A DNA stretch of 64,000 nt from Bog-473 sp963719485 (GTDB lineage: Bacteria > Actinomycetota > Acidimicrobiia > Acidimicrobiales > RAAP-2): NCBI GenBank assembly GCA_963719485.1, contig OY970387.1:1674001-1738000 (forward strand), written 5' to 3'. The translations under genes and the position numbers were made by a program. Positions 16,261 to 24,360 of this stretch are shown one piece after another. The notes under the pieces were generated by a model. That model had not been told where the DNA came from. It saw only the letters and a program-made list of their open reading frames with translations, and made no database searches. Numbering within the stretch: the first letter of the stretch is position 1; each line of letters begins with the position of its first letter.

Positions 16261-16668
16261 ATGCTTGCCGCCAGCTACCAATACCCGATTCTCAATGTCT
16301 TCCTGACGATGCTGTACTTCTTCCTCTTCATCATCTGGATCTGGCTGCTGATCATGGTGTTCATGGACATCTTCCGCAGCCACGACATGGGTGGCGGGGC
16401 GAAGGCGCTGTGGGTGATCTTCGTGATCATCCTCCCGTTCCTCGGTGTCTTCGTCTACCTCATCGCCCGGGGCGGCAAGATGCACGAGCGGCAGGCGGCC
16501 GAGGCGGCACAGCAGCAGCAGGCCTTCGACCAGTACGTGAAGGAGACGGCCGGCGCTGGGAGCGACAGCTCCGCGGACCAGCTCTCGAAGTTGGCCGACC
16601 TCAAGTCACAGGGCGTGATCACCGATGCCGAATTTGACGCGCAGAAGGCCAAGATCCTGGCCAGCTGA
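16261..16668 (+). CDS. PLDc_N and SHOCT domain membrane protein, paralogue 2
   Basis: A 135-residue duplicate of the protein at 6926, identical along most of the membrane half (FLTMLYFFLFIIWIWLLIM) and the SHOCT tail (LSKLADLKSQGV, TDAEFDAQKAKILAS). The differences cluster in the Gln-rich linker. AAGGAG sits before ATG 16261. It heads a three-gene operon with a DUF6325-like protein 39 nt downstream and a third SHOCT protein after that. Function unknown. Confidence 0.85.
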   Translation: MLAASYQYPILNVFLTMLYFFLFIIWIWLLIMVFMDIFRSHDMGGGAKALWVIFVIILPFLGVFVYLIARGGKMHERQAAEAAQQQQAFDQYVKETAGAGSDSSADQLSKLADLKSQGVITDAEFDAQKAKILAS

Positions 16669-16707
16669 CCGAACAGCGAAGAACATCGAACGAGACGAGG
16701 AGACACG

Positions 16708-17136
16708 ATGACCATCGGACCAGTCAGCTACACCGTGATCGCCTTTCCCGGTAATCGCTTCAACGGGAACATCGCCCCCGAGGTCGCGAAGCTGGTGGAG
16801 AGCGGCACGGTGCGGATCCTCGACCTGGTGTTCGTGGCCAAGGACGAGCAGGGCAACACCATCAGCCTCGAGTTCGACCAGATGGACGAGCTCGCAGCCT
16901 TCGCCGACATCGACGGGGAGGTCGGAGGTCTGGTCAACGCCGAGGATCTCGACCACGTGGCCGCCAACCTTCCGGAAGGCAACTCGGCCCTGGTCATCCT
17001 CTGGGAGGACCTGTGGGCCGTACCGCTCGTCGAAGCGATGCGGGACTCGGGCGGGGTGCTCGTCGACAGCGCGCGGATCCCCGCCAACCTCATTGAGACG
17101 GCCCTCGAAGAGCTGGCCCTGGCCCTGAAGAGCTGA
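16708..17136 (+). CDS. DUF6325 / DUF1269-like small protein
   Basis: This 142-residue soluble protein begins MTIGPVSYTVIAFPGNRFNG and contains VRILDLVFVAKDEQGN, ALVILWEDLWAVPLVEAM and GGVLVDSARIP. The pattern of an N-terminal strand, a Val/Leu-rich D-x-x-V-V/F segment and a late alanine-rich helix is that of the DUF6325 (membrane-associated, DUF1269-related) proteins that accompany SHOCT proteins in actinobacteria, as I recall. A GAGGAG site precedes the ATG. It is the middle gene of the 16261-17481 operon. Confidence 0.72.
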   Translation: MTIGPVSYTVIAFPGNRFNGNIAPEVAKLVESGTVRILDLVFVAKDEQGNTISLEFDQMDELAAFADIDGEVGGLVNAEDLDHVAANLPEGNSALVILWEDLWAVPLVEAMRDSGGVLVDSARIPANLIETALEELALALKS

Positions 17137-17172
17137 GCACGAACAGTCCGAAGAGACAAGGAGCACGACGAC

Positions 17173-17481
17173 ATGCCCATGATGCGACGACGTCCCGTGA
17201 TGCGGACCGTGGCGAGAACGGCGGTGATCGCCGGCACGGCCACCGCGGTGGCCGGCGGGGTGAACCGCCATCAGCAGCAGAAATATGCCAACCAGGAGGC
17301 CGCGGCAGAGCAGCAGGCACCGCAGGAGGCCGCCCCTCAGCCCGCGCCTGTCGCCGCCGCGCCGGACTCGGACGAGCTGATCAACAAGCTGAAGGAGCTG
17401 GCCGCCCTCAAGGACCAGGGGATCCTGACCGAGGCTGAGTTCGACGCCCAGAAGGCCAAGATCCTGGCTCAGATGTCCTGA
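17173..17481 (+). CDS. SHOCT domain protein
   Basis: A 102-residue protein. It has an Arg/Met-rich N-terminus (MPMMRRRPVMRTVART), a single hydrophobic Ala/Gly stretch (AVIAGTATAVAGGV), a Gln/Ala/Pro-rich linker and a C-terminal SHOCT domain (LINKLKELAALKDQGILTEAEFDAQKAKILAQ). AAGGAG lies before the ATG. It is the last gene of the operon. Its 3' end overlaps by 74 nt the 3' end of the convergent FAD oxidoreductase gene. Confidence 0.82.
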   Translation: MPMMRRRPVMRTVARTAVIAGTATAVAGGVNRHQQQKYANQEAAAEQQAPQEAAPQPAPVAAAPDSDELINKLKELAALKDQGILTEAEFDAQKAKILAQMS

Positions 17482-18718
17482 CCGCTGAGATCAGCACGTC
17501 CTCGTCGGACTGCAGGCGCCCACGCCAGCCGGACGGGATGGCGTGCGACCGATTCGGGATCATGCCGCGCAACTGATAAGAGGCCAGGAGCCGACCGCCC
17601 TGGGTCACGACCACCCTTGGACGCTCCAGGAAGATCCGCGAACGAAGCAGGACGGGCTCGCCCCCTTCCCGTGCGGGATCTGTCCTGTTCGGCACCACCC
17701 ATCGCAGCGGGTCCGCCACGCGCACCCGCACGGTCGGGGACCACGCCCCGGGGTCTGCACCCCGGCGTAGCCATGCCGCAGCAGCCCGGCCGACGGACAG
17801 AGCTCGCCGTGCGGCCACATCTGCGATCTCGGCCGGGTGCACGACGTTGCCGGCCGCGAAGACCCCAGGGGCAGTCGTCACGCCTTCTGCCGTGCACGCG
17901 GGACCACGGGTGCCGGAATCGATGGCCAGGCCGGCGAGTCGCGCCAGCTCGCTGTCCGGAACGAAATCCCCGGTGAAGACAACGGTGTCGGCAGCGATCG
18001 AGCGTTCGTTGCCGCCCGGACCCCGGACGAGCACCCGTTCCACCCGGTCGCGTCCGTACACGCCGGCCACGGACGTCCGGGTCCAGACCGGCACCCTCAG
18101 GCCGAACCGGCCCAGGAGCTCGAACAGTCGATAGGACTGGGGCCGCGGCAGCTCCGTCACGAGAGCCACCGTGTGGACACCGGCGTGCCGGAGCGTCATG
18201 GCGGCGCTGTAGGAAACATGTTCGGCTCCCACGACGACCGCGCGCCGACCCACGGGGAGGTGCTCGCGGTAGACCCACTGCTGGAGCTGGCCGGTGGTGA
18301 AGATCCCGGAGGGCCGCGTTCCGGGAACCAGCCGGGCCGCACGCGGGCGCTCCCGGGCCCCGGTGGCCAGCACGATCGCGCGGGACTCCATCTCGAAGAC
18401 GCCGCCGGGGCCCGTCACTTCCGCACGACCCGGCCCCGCCCACCCCGTCACCATGGTGCGGGTCCTGATGTCCACACCGCAGGCGACCGCCCGTTCCACC
18501 CACCGACGGGCGTACGCCGGCCCACTCAGGACACGCCGGAAATCCCGCATGCCGAAGCCAGTGTGCTCGCACAGGCGTGGGGTCCCGCCCGCCTCGTCCT
18601 CCCGGTCCAGGACCACGACGGTCCCCGCACCACCCGACCTCAGTGCGGTGGCGGCCGCCAAGCCGGCGGGGCCGGCGCCGACGACCAGCGCGTCGACCCT
18701 TACGACTTCGCGGCGCAC
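17408..18718 (-). CDS. NAD(P)/FAD-dependent oxidoreductase (GlpB-like position)
   Basis: This 436-residue flavoprotein has an N-terminal dinucleotide fold (VDALVVGAGPAGLAAATAL), the ATG-type motif IVLATGAREPRAA-like (read as IVLATGARERPRA), a second nucleotide fold (RRAVVVGAEHVSYSAAM) and a late FAD contact (TTAPGVFAAGNVV). It follows the glpA-like gene by 4 nt. In several bacteria a homologous protein sits beside a GlpA-like dehydrogenase and is thought to pass its electrons on. GTG 18718 is chosen as the first start after the glpA stop. The last 24 codons overlap the convergent SHOCT gene, and the polar tail after RLQSDEDVLIS looks unconstrained. Confidence 0.75.
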   Translation of the reverse strand: MRREVVRVDALVVGAGPAGLAAATALRSGGAGTVVVLDREDEAGGTPRLCEHTGFGMRDFRRVLSGPAYARRWVERAVACGVDIRTRTMVTGWAGPGRAEVTGPGGVFEMESRAIVLATGARERPRAARLVPGTRPSGIFTTGQLQQWVYREHLPVGRRAVVVGAEHVSYSAAMTLRHAGVHTVALVTELPRPQSYRLFELLGRFGLRVPVWTRTSVAGVYGRDRVERVLVRGPGGNERSIAADTVVFTGDFVPDSELARLAGLAIDSGTRGPACTAEGVTTAPGVFAAGNVVHPAEIADVAARRALSVGRAAAAWLRRGADPGAWSPTVRVRVADPLRWVVPNRTDPAREGGEPVLLRSRIFLERPRVVVTQGGRLLASYQLRGMIPNRSHAIPSGWRGRLQSDEDVLISAVRTSEPGSWPSGRRTQPRSGSPGP

Positions 18719-18722
18719 GCCT

Positions 18723-20099
18723 TCACCGCGATCCGAGCCGGGCCGCGATCGCCGCGCCGCAGAAGAAGCCCTGACATCGCCCGTTGGTTGCCCGGGTGCG
18801 CCGCCGCAGGCCACCGAGGTCGACCGCTGGGACCGGAGAGCGAAGTGCATCTCGAAGCTCGCCCTCGGTGACCCGCTCACAGAAGCACACGATGTGCCCG
18901 TAGGCCGGATCACCTTCGACGAGCGGCGCGTCCTCGAACGGCCGCGTCGCCCGATCGGTCAACTCCGGCATGTGAGGGATGGCCGGCTCGTGCTCCGCTT
19001 CCGCCAACGACAACCCGCCCGCCCCCATGTCCCCGACAACGTGCTCGGCGATGGCGAGGGACGCGGTCAGGCCCGTGGACCGGATGCCCCCGACACAGGC
19101 ATAGTGCTCATTGTCGTGCACGGCGATCTGGTAGTCCGGGTGCTCGGTGGCGGCACGCACGCCCGCATACGTCGCCGTCACCTCTTCGTCGACGAGGTCG
19201 GGCAAAATCCGGCGGGCAGCATCCAGCAGGCCGCCGATGCCGGCGGCAGTGGTGGCTGTGTCCGTCCGATCGGGCACGTCCTCGGCCGTGGGACCCAACA
19301 GCACGTTGCCATAGACCGTCGGCGCCACCAGAACCCCCTTTGTCCGTTCGGTGGGCACCGGGAGGAGAATCGACGACAGCAACGGGCGAGCCAACTTGTC
19401 GAACACGATGAGCTGGCCTCGTCGGGGCGCGATCGTGAACTCGTCGTGGCCGAACCGTTGATTGAGCAGGTCGGAGCCGAGGCCCGCTGCGTTGACGACC
19501 CAGTCGGCGCGGAGTGGACCGGTCGTGGTGCGCAGCAGCCAGGCGTCGGAGTCCCGGGTCACGGACGTCACCTCGACGCCGAGCCTCAGTTCGACTCCTG
19601 CGCCGACCGCCTCGGTCGCGTAGGCGATGCTCGGGGTCCATGGACAGATGATCGACTCGTCGGGGATCACCACGGCCCCCGTGGCACCCTTCCCGAGAGC
19701 CGGTTCACGCCGGTACAACTTCTCCGGCGTTATCCGTTCGGCGCGGAGGTACCCATTCGCCTTGGATTTCGTGACCACGTCGTCCAGCCGCGCCGCTTGA
19801 CCCTCGTCCCAGGCAACCAAGACGGCCCCGGTCTTCTCCAGGGCGATGCCCGATCTGCGGGCGTAGGCCGTCAGTAACTCGTGACCGCGCCGGACGAGAG
19901 CGGATTCGAGGCTTCCGGGGCGAGTGTCGAACCCGGTGTGCAGAATGGCGGTGTTGGCCTTCGATGTTCCCGTGCCGACATCGGCGGAGCGATCGACCAG
20001 CACGGTGCGCAACCGGTAGCGCGCCAGCTGGCGTCCGATGGCAGTTCCGACGACACCGGCACCGATGACCGCCACGTCGTAGGTGTGGTCGTCGGTCAC
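18723..20099 (-). CDS. glpA: glycerol-3-phosphate dehydrogenase, GlpA-like with BFD [2Fe-2S] domain
   Basis: 458 residues. The N-terminal DAO domain opens YDVAVIGAGVVGTAIGRQLA and includes SKANTAILHTGFD, VVNAAGLGSDLLN and a glycerophosphate-site-like TYAGVRAAT. The C-terminus is a BFD-like domain with CFCERVT and CQGFFC, four cysteines suited to a [2Fe-2S] cluster. It oxidises glycerol-3-phosphate to dihydroxyacetone phosphate. The GTG start overlaps the glpK TGA (GTGA), giving coupled translation. The related L-2-hydroxyglutarate oxidases share the fold, but the glpK neighbour supports G3P. Confidence 0.85.
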   Translation of the reverse strand: MTDDHTYDVAVIGAGVVGTAIGRQLARYRLRTVLVDRSADVGTGTSKANTAILHTGFDTRPGSLESALVRRGHELLTAYARRSGIALEKTGAVLVAWDEGQAARLDDVVTKSKANGYLRAERITPEKLYRREPALGKGATGAVVIPDESIICPWTPSIAYATEAVGAGVELRLGVEVTSVTRDSDAWLLRTTTGPLRADWVVNAAGLGSDLLNQRFGHDEFTIAPRRGQLIVFDKLARPLLSSILLPVPTERTKGVLVAPTVYGNVLLGPTAEDVPDRTDTATTAAGIGGLLDAARRILPDLVDEEVTATYAGVRAATEHPDYQIAVHDNEHYACVGGIRSTGLTASLAIAEHVVGDMGAGGLSLAEAEHEPAIPHMPELTDRATRPFEDAPLVEGDPAYGHIVCFCERVTEGELRDALRSPVPAVDLGGLRRRTRATNGRCQGFFCGAAIAARLGSR

Positions 20100-21529
20100 G
20101 TGGTCGTCATGCCGGTCAGGTGCGCGACCGCACGCTCGAAACCCGCCAATCTGGCCGCCGCCTCGTCGGCGGAAATGTCCGGCTCGTAAGAGATGTGCGA
20201 ATCGGCCCGACGGACCGCTTCGTCGAGCGTCCGTGCGGCGCCGGCTCCGAGCCGGGCGAGGGCCGCCACACCCGCAGCGGTGGCGTGTGGCGAAGAGGCG
20301 ACTTCGACCGGTATCTGCAGCAGGTCGGCCTGCGTCTGCATGAGCACCCGCGACCGCGTCAGACCACCGTCCACCCGCAGCACCGCGAGCGGACGCCCGA
20401 GATCAGCGGTTGCGGCGCGCGCCAACAACGTCACCTGCGCCGCCAGGCCGTCGATGGTGGCCCGGACCACGTGCGCGGGCGCGGTTCCCGGGCCGATCCC
20501 CTCGATGCTGGCCAAGGCTTCGGGACGCCACCAGGGCGCGCCGAGGCCGCTGAGCGCGGGGACCACCGAGACCCCTCCGTTGTCGGGCACCGAGGCCGCC
20601 ACGTCATCGAGATCCTCGGCTCGAGGCAGGAATCCCCAGCGTTGCAGCCAGGCGAGCGCGGTGCCCGCGGCATACACCTGACCATCGATGCAGTAGGTGG
20701 CGTGTTCTCCGAGCTGCCAGGCCACCGACACCGCCAGTCCGGCCGACGAGGCGAACGGTCGGGGCCCGGCATTGGCCAGGAGGAAGGCGCCCGTTCCGTA
20801 CGTGCACTTCGATTCTCCTGGCGCGAGGCAATGGTCCCCGACGAGTGCCGCCTGTTGGTCGACGCTGAGTCCGCTCAACGGGAGCGACGGACCGAACGCA
20901 GCTGTCCGGCCGATCTCCTGCGCGCTCCCGACGACGGTGGGGAGGTCCGTCGGGTCCAGGCCGAATGCCCCGCACGCCTCTTCCGACCAGGCGCGCCGCT
21001 CGAGGTCGAGGAGGAGCGTCCTCGAGGCCGTGGTCGCATCGGTCACGAAGTCACCGGTGAGCCGGTGCACGAGCCAGGCGTCGCTCGTGGTGACCACGCC
21101 TTCCCTCGTGATGTTCCGACGCAGCCAGGCCATCTTCGGAGCTGCGAAGTAGGGATCGAGTGGGAGCCCCGTGGTCCTGGTCAGCGTGGCGGCCACCGGC
21201 GCCAACTCGGCGCAGATCGTCGCGGCTCGACGGTCCTGCCACGAGATGGCGGTACTGATCGGGTGTCCCGTGCCGCGGTCCCATGCCAACACGGTCTCGC
21301 CCTGATTGGCGAAGCCCACGGCGCCGACGCCACCGCCCGACCGTGCAATCGCGTCCCGACCCGCGACGAGGACGGATTCCCACAGTTGCTCCGGGTCCTG
21401 TTCGACGCCTCCCCCCGAGACCACGCGCGGGGTCACGGCGGCTTCCACGGAGGTCAGGATCTGGCCGTCATCGTCGAACACGACCGCCTTGGTGGCCGAG
21501 GTCCCCTGGTCGATGGCGAGGACTCTCAC
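20096..21529 (-). CDS. glpK: glycerol kinase (FGGY family)
   Basis: A 477-residue FGGY kinase. It opens MRVLAIDQGTSATKAVVFDD, then GGGVEQDPEQLW, GFANQGETVLAWDRGTG, QDRRA and KCTYGTGAFLLANAG, with the ATP-site motif VLRVDGGLTRSRVLMQ. The pattern QGTS, EQ(D)P and W-QDRR matches glycerol kinases better than xylulokinases. It is the first gene of the glpK-glpA-glpB-like operon on the minus strand and phosphorylates glycerol to sn-glycerol-3-phosphate. No glycerol facilitator gene is nearby. The length is a little shorter than the usual 500 residues. ATG 21529 is the only sensible start. Confidence 0.85.
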   Translation of the reverse strand: MRVLAIDQGTSATKAVVFDDDGQILTSVEAAVTPRVVSGGGVEQDPEQLWESVLVAGRDAIARSGGGVGAVGFANQGETVLAWDRGTGHPISTAISWQDRRAATICAELAPVAATLTRTTGLPLDPYFAAPKMAWLRRNITREGVVTTSDAWLVHRLTGDFVTDATTASRTLLLDLERRAWSEEACGAFGLDPTDLPTVVGSAQEIGRTAAFGPSLPLSGLSVDQQAALVGDHCLAPGESKCTYGTGAFLLANAGPRPFASSAGLAVSVAWQLGEHATYCIDGQVYAAGTALAWLQRWGFLPRAEDLDDVAASVPDNGGVSVVPALSGLGAPWWRPEALASIEGIGPGTAPAHVVRATIDGLAAQVTLLARAATADLGRPLAVLRVDGGLTRSRVLMQTQADLLQIPVEVASSPHATAAGVAALARLGAGAARTLDEAVRRADSHISYEPDISADEAAARLAGFERAVAHLTGMTTT

Positions 21530-21771
21530 CGGTATCCCGGGGATCGCACGCGCTCATCCTGCCAGGTCGGTCCTGATCGGCCCCGTCCATCCCAGTCTGC
21601 GCGCAGGCGACACACGCCCGGATCCGAGGCCGATGGCGTTCGCGTCCCCGCCATTCGGCTCCACGGGCGCCAATTGCAACTATTCCCGTCACGCAGCGAC
21701 TGGACTTGCTAGGTTGCCCCGCAATACCAGATGCGACCCTGGTCCGGGCCGCCAGCAGCAAGGGGGAACAC

Positions 21772-23388
21772 ATGCCTGAAGGCACTTTGGAGGAGATCCC
21801 GGAGGCCCCCGCGCTGACCGCGGACGAGAAGCATCTCGCCGAGATGGGCTACAAGCAGGAGTTGAACCGCTCCTGGTCCGGATTCTCCAACTTCGCCATC
21901 AGCTTCTCCATCATCTCGATCCTGGCCGGGTGCTTCACCACCTTCTCCAGCGGGTGGAACGGAGGCGGCCCGGCGGCCATCGCCTGGGGCTGGCCGGTGC
22001 TGGCCGCCCTCGTGCTCTGCATCGGGCTTTGCCTGTCAGAGCTGGTCTCCGCGTTCCCGACCTCGGGCGGCATCTACTGGTGGGCCTCCAAATTGGGCGG
22101 TGTGAAGGCCGGGTATTACACGGGGTGGCTGAACCTCATCGGCCTCCTCGCCATCGTCGCCTCGGTCGCGTACGGCTGCGCCACCTTCCTCGACCTCACG
22201 CTCGGATTCCTCTTCCCGGGAAGCTGGCATTCGGGGAGCCTCGACACGATCTTCCTGTTCTTCCTCGGGATCCTGGTGCTCGCGGCCCTGGTCAACATCT
22301 TCTCCAGCCACCTGCTCGGGATCGTCAACAACGTCTCGGTCTGGTGGCACGTGGTCGGCGCTACCGCGATCATCCTCATCCTGATCTTCCTGCCCCACCA
22401 CCACGCCAGTGCACACACGGTCTTCACCTCGACCGTCAACAACACCGGCTTCTTCAATGGTGCGACGCACGGTTGGGGCTTCATCTTCATCATCCTCCCC
22501 ATCGGCGCCCTGCTGACCCAGTACACGATCACTGGGTACGACGCCTCCGCGCACCTGTCCGAGGAGACCCACTCCGCGGCGGACTCGGCCGCCAAGGGCA
22601 TCTGGCGGTCGATCTTCTACTCGGCCATCGGCGGCTGGCTCCTCCTCCTCGCCTTCCTCTTCGCCGTGCAGAACGAGGGCGACGTGACCAAGGGCGGCGG
22701 CGGCGTGGCCGTGATCTTCTCCCAGGCCCTCACGTCCCGGTGGGGCGGGACGGTCCTCCTCATCGCCACGGTCGGTCAGTTCTTCTGCACCATGGCCTGC
22801 ATGACGAGTTGCGCCCGCATGCTCTTCGCGTTCAGCCGGGACGGTGCGGTGCCGGCCGCCAGCGTGTGGTCCAGGCTCAGCTCGAAGCGGGTTCCGGTGT
22901 TCGGTGTGATCCTCGTCGCAGTGGTCTCCCTCATCCTCACGTCGCCGGCGCTCATCCCCGTCGACATCAACGGCGTACCGGTACCGATCGCATTCTTGGC
23001 CGTCGTGTCCATCGGTGTCATCGGCCTCTACTGGGCCTTTGCCATCCCGATTTGGCACCGGTGGCGGATGAAGGACGAATTCCAGCCCGGTGCATGGACC
23101 CTCGGGCCCAAGTACAAGTGGATCGCCGTCATCGCCCTGCTCGATGTCGTGCTCGTGACGTTCATGGCCTTCATGCCGACCTCGAACCTGGGCGTGCCGT
23201 GGACCACCGGGTTCTCCATGAAATACGTCAACTACACGATCATCGTGTTCCCAGCCTTCTTGATCTTCCTGTGGATCTATTGGCACGTGTCGGTGAAGAA
23301 CTGGTTCACCGGCCCGAAGCAGACCGTTGAGAAGGAGACCGCCGAGCTGCTCGGGGGGGTCGACTACCCCGCTTCGTCGCTGCCCTGA
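21772..23388 (+). CDS. APC-family amino acid / choline-type permease
   Basis: 538 residues with about 12 transmembrane segments. The N-terminal cytoplasmic segment EMGYKQELNRSWSGFSNFAISFSIIS is the APC-superfamily (BAT1/GABA-permease-like) opening, and TSGGIYWWASKLGG and GYDASAHLSEETHSAADSAAKGIW are conserved family positions. AAGGGGGA precedes ATG 21772. It begins a three-gene operon with a small-molecule kinase and a dimethylglycine dehydrogenase-like enzyme, so the substrate may be a choline/betaine-type compound rather than an amino acid. That is inferred from context. Confidence 0.85.
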   Translation: MPEGTLEEIPEAPALTADEKHLAEMGYKQELNRSWSGFSNFAISFSIISILAGCFTTFSSGWNGGGPAAIAWGWPVLAALVLCIGLCLSELVSAFPTSGGIYWWASKLGGVKAGYYTGWLNLIGLLAIVASVAYGCATFLDLTLGFLFPGSWHSGSLDTIFLFFLGILVLAALVNIFSSHLLGIVNNVSVWWHVVGATAIILILIFLPHHHASAHTVFTSTVNNTGFFNGATHGWGFIFIILPIGALLTQYTITGYDASAHLSEETHSAADSAAKGIWRSIFYSAIGGWLLLLAFLFAVQNEGDVTKGGGGVAVIFSQALTSRWGGTVLLIATVGQFFCTMACMTSCARMLFAFSRDGAVPAASVWSRLSSKRVPVFGVILVAVVSLILTSPALIPVDINGVPVPIAFLAVVSIGVIGLYWAFAIPIWHRWRMKDEFQPGAWTLGPKYKWIAVIALLDVVLVTFMAFMPTSNLGVPWTTGFSMKYVNYTIIVFPAFLIFLWIYWHVSVKNWFTGPKQTVEKETAELLGGVDYPASSLP

Positions 23389-23410
23389 GCAGCCCCGACC
23401 ATCGGCCACG

Positions 23411-24337
23411 GTGAGCGCCGGAGACGGCGCAGGCCTCGATCCCGCCCTGCTGGGCCGGATCGACGTGCTCCGGGGCCGGCCGTGCCGGGTCGAGCCGCTT
23501 CCCGGTGGCCTCACCAACCGGAACTACAAGGTCACGACCGCGGACGGGAGCTACGTGCTCCGGCACTCCAACCCGTCGTCGGCGGACGAGCTGGCGGTCG
23601 ACCGCCGGGCCGAATACGAGAACAGCGTGCGCGCCGCAGCCACCGGCGTGGGTGCGCCGGTGGTCGACTACCTACCCGTCGACGGGGTCCTCGTCGTCGG
23701 GTACCTCGAGGGGGAGACCCTGACGGACGAGTACCTCCAGCGGACCGGGATCCTGCCGCGGGTGGCCGCGGCGTGTCGTCGGCTGCACGCCGGCGAGCCG
23801 TTCGTCAACCGGTTCGACATGTTCGAGCTCCAGGTCGATTACCTCGGGCGTGTCCGACGACGCGGCTTCCGCCTCCCACCGGGCTACCTCGACCACACCC
23901 GAACCGTCGTGCGTATCCGGGAGGCCCTCGGCGTCCGGCCGGTGACGCTCCGGCCGTGCAACAACGACCTCTTGGCAGCCAACTTCATCGACGACGGCCA
24001 GAACGTGTCGATCATCGACTACGAGTACTCGGGCAACAACGACCCCTATTTCGAGCTCGGCAACCTTTGGAGCGAGTGTCATCTCGCCCTGGACCAGCTC
24101 GAGGAGCTGCTGTGCGCGTACGACGGCGCACCGTCCGCGAGCCACCTCGCGCGCGCGCGACTGTGGGGTCTCATGTCCCAGTACGGCTGGACGCTGTGGG
24201 CGTCGATTCAGGACGCCACCAGCTCGATCGACTTCGACTTCTGGAGCTGGGGGATGGAGAAGTACGAGCGCGCCGAGGCGACGTTTGCCGGTCCCGGCCT
24301 CGAGCAGCTGCTCGCGGACGTGACGCGGGCAGACTGA
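23411..24337 (+). CDS. phosphotransferase of the choline/ethanolamine kinase (APH) fold
   Basis: A 308-residue protein. Its APH-like kinase motifs are LPGGLTNRNYKVTTADGSYVLR (nucleotide loop and lysine region), LRPCNNDLLAANFIDDG (Brenner-type catalytic loop with Asp and Asn) and SIIDYEYSGNNDPYFELGN (metal-binding Asp, shared with choline kinases). It probably phosphorylates a small alcohol such as choline. GTG 23411 is used; the frame upstream overlaps the permease tail. It lies 22 nt after the permease and 23 nt before the dehydrogenase gene. Confidence 0.82.
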   Translation: MSAGDGAGLDPALLGRIDVLRGRPCRVEPLPGGLTNRNYKVTTADGSYVLRHSNPSSADELAVDRRAEYENSVRAAATGVGAPVVDYLPVDGVLVVGYLEGETLTDEYLQRTGILPRVAAACRRLHAGEPFVNRFDMFELQVDYLGRVRRRGFRLPPGYLDHTRTVVRIREALGVRPVTLRPCNNDLLAANFIDDGQNVSIIDYEYSGNNDPYFELGNLWSECHLALDQLEELLCAYDGAPSASHLARARLWGLMSQYGWTLWASIQDATSSIDFDFWSWGMEKYERAEATFAGPGLEQLLADVTRAD

Positions 24338-24360
24338 CGGACCGGCAAGGGAGCACGAAC

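Noticed and set aside
14398..16485. Long minus-strand frame joined to the membrane protein at 13444
   Set aside because: It runs antisense through the DUF2252 and SHOCT genes; only the part below 14397 has membrane-protein character.
22036..23517. 493-residue minus-strand Glu/Asp-rich frame
   Set aside because: An antisense shadow of the permease; its acidity comes from GC-rich codon reversal.
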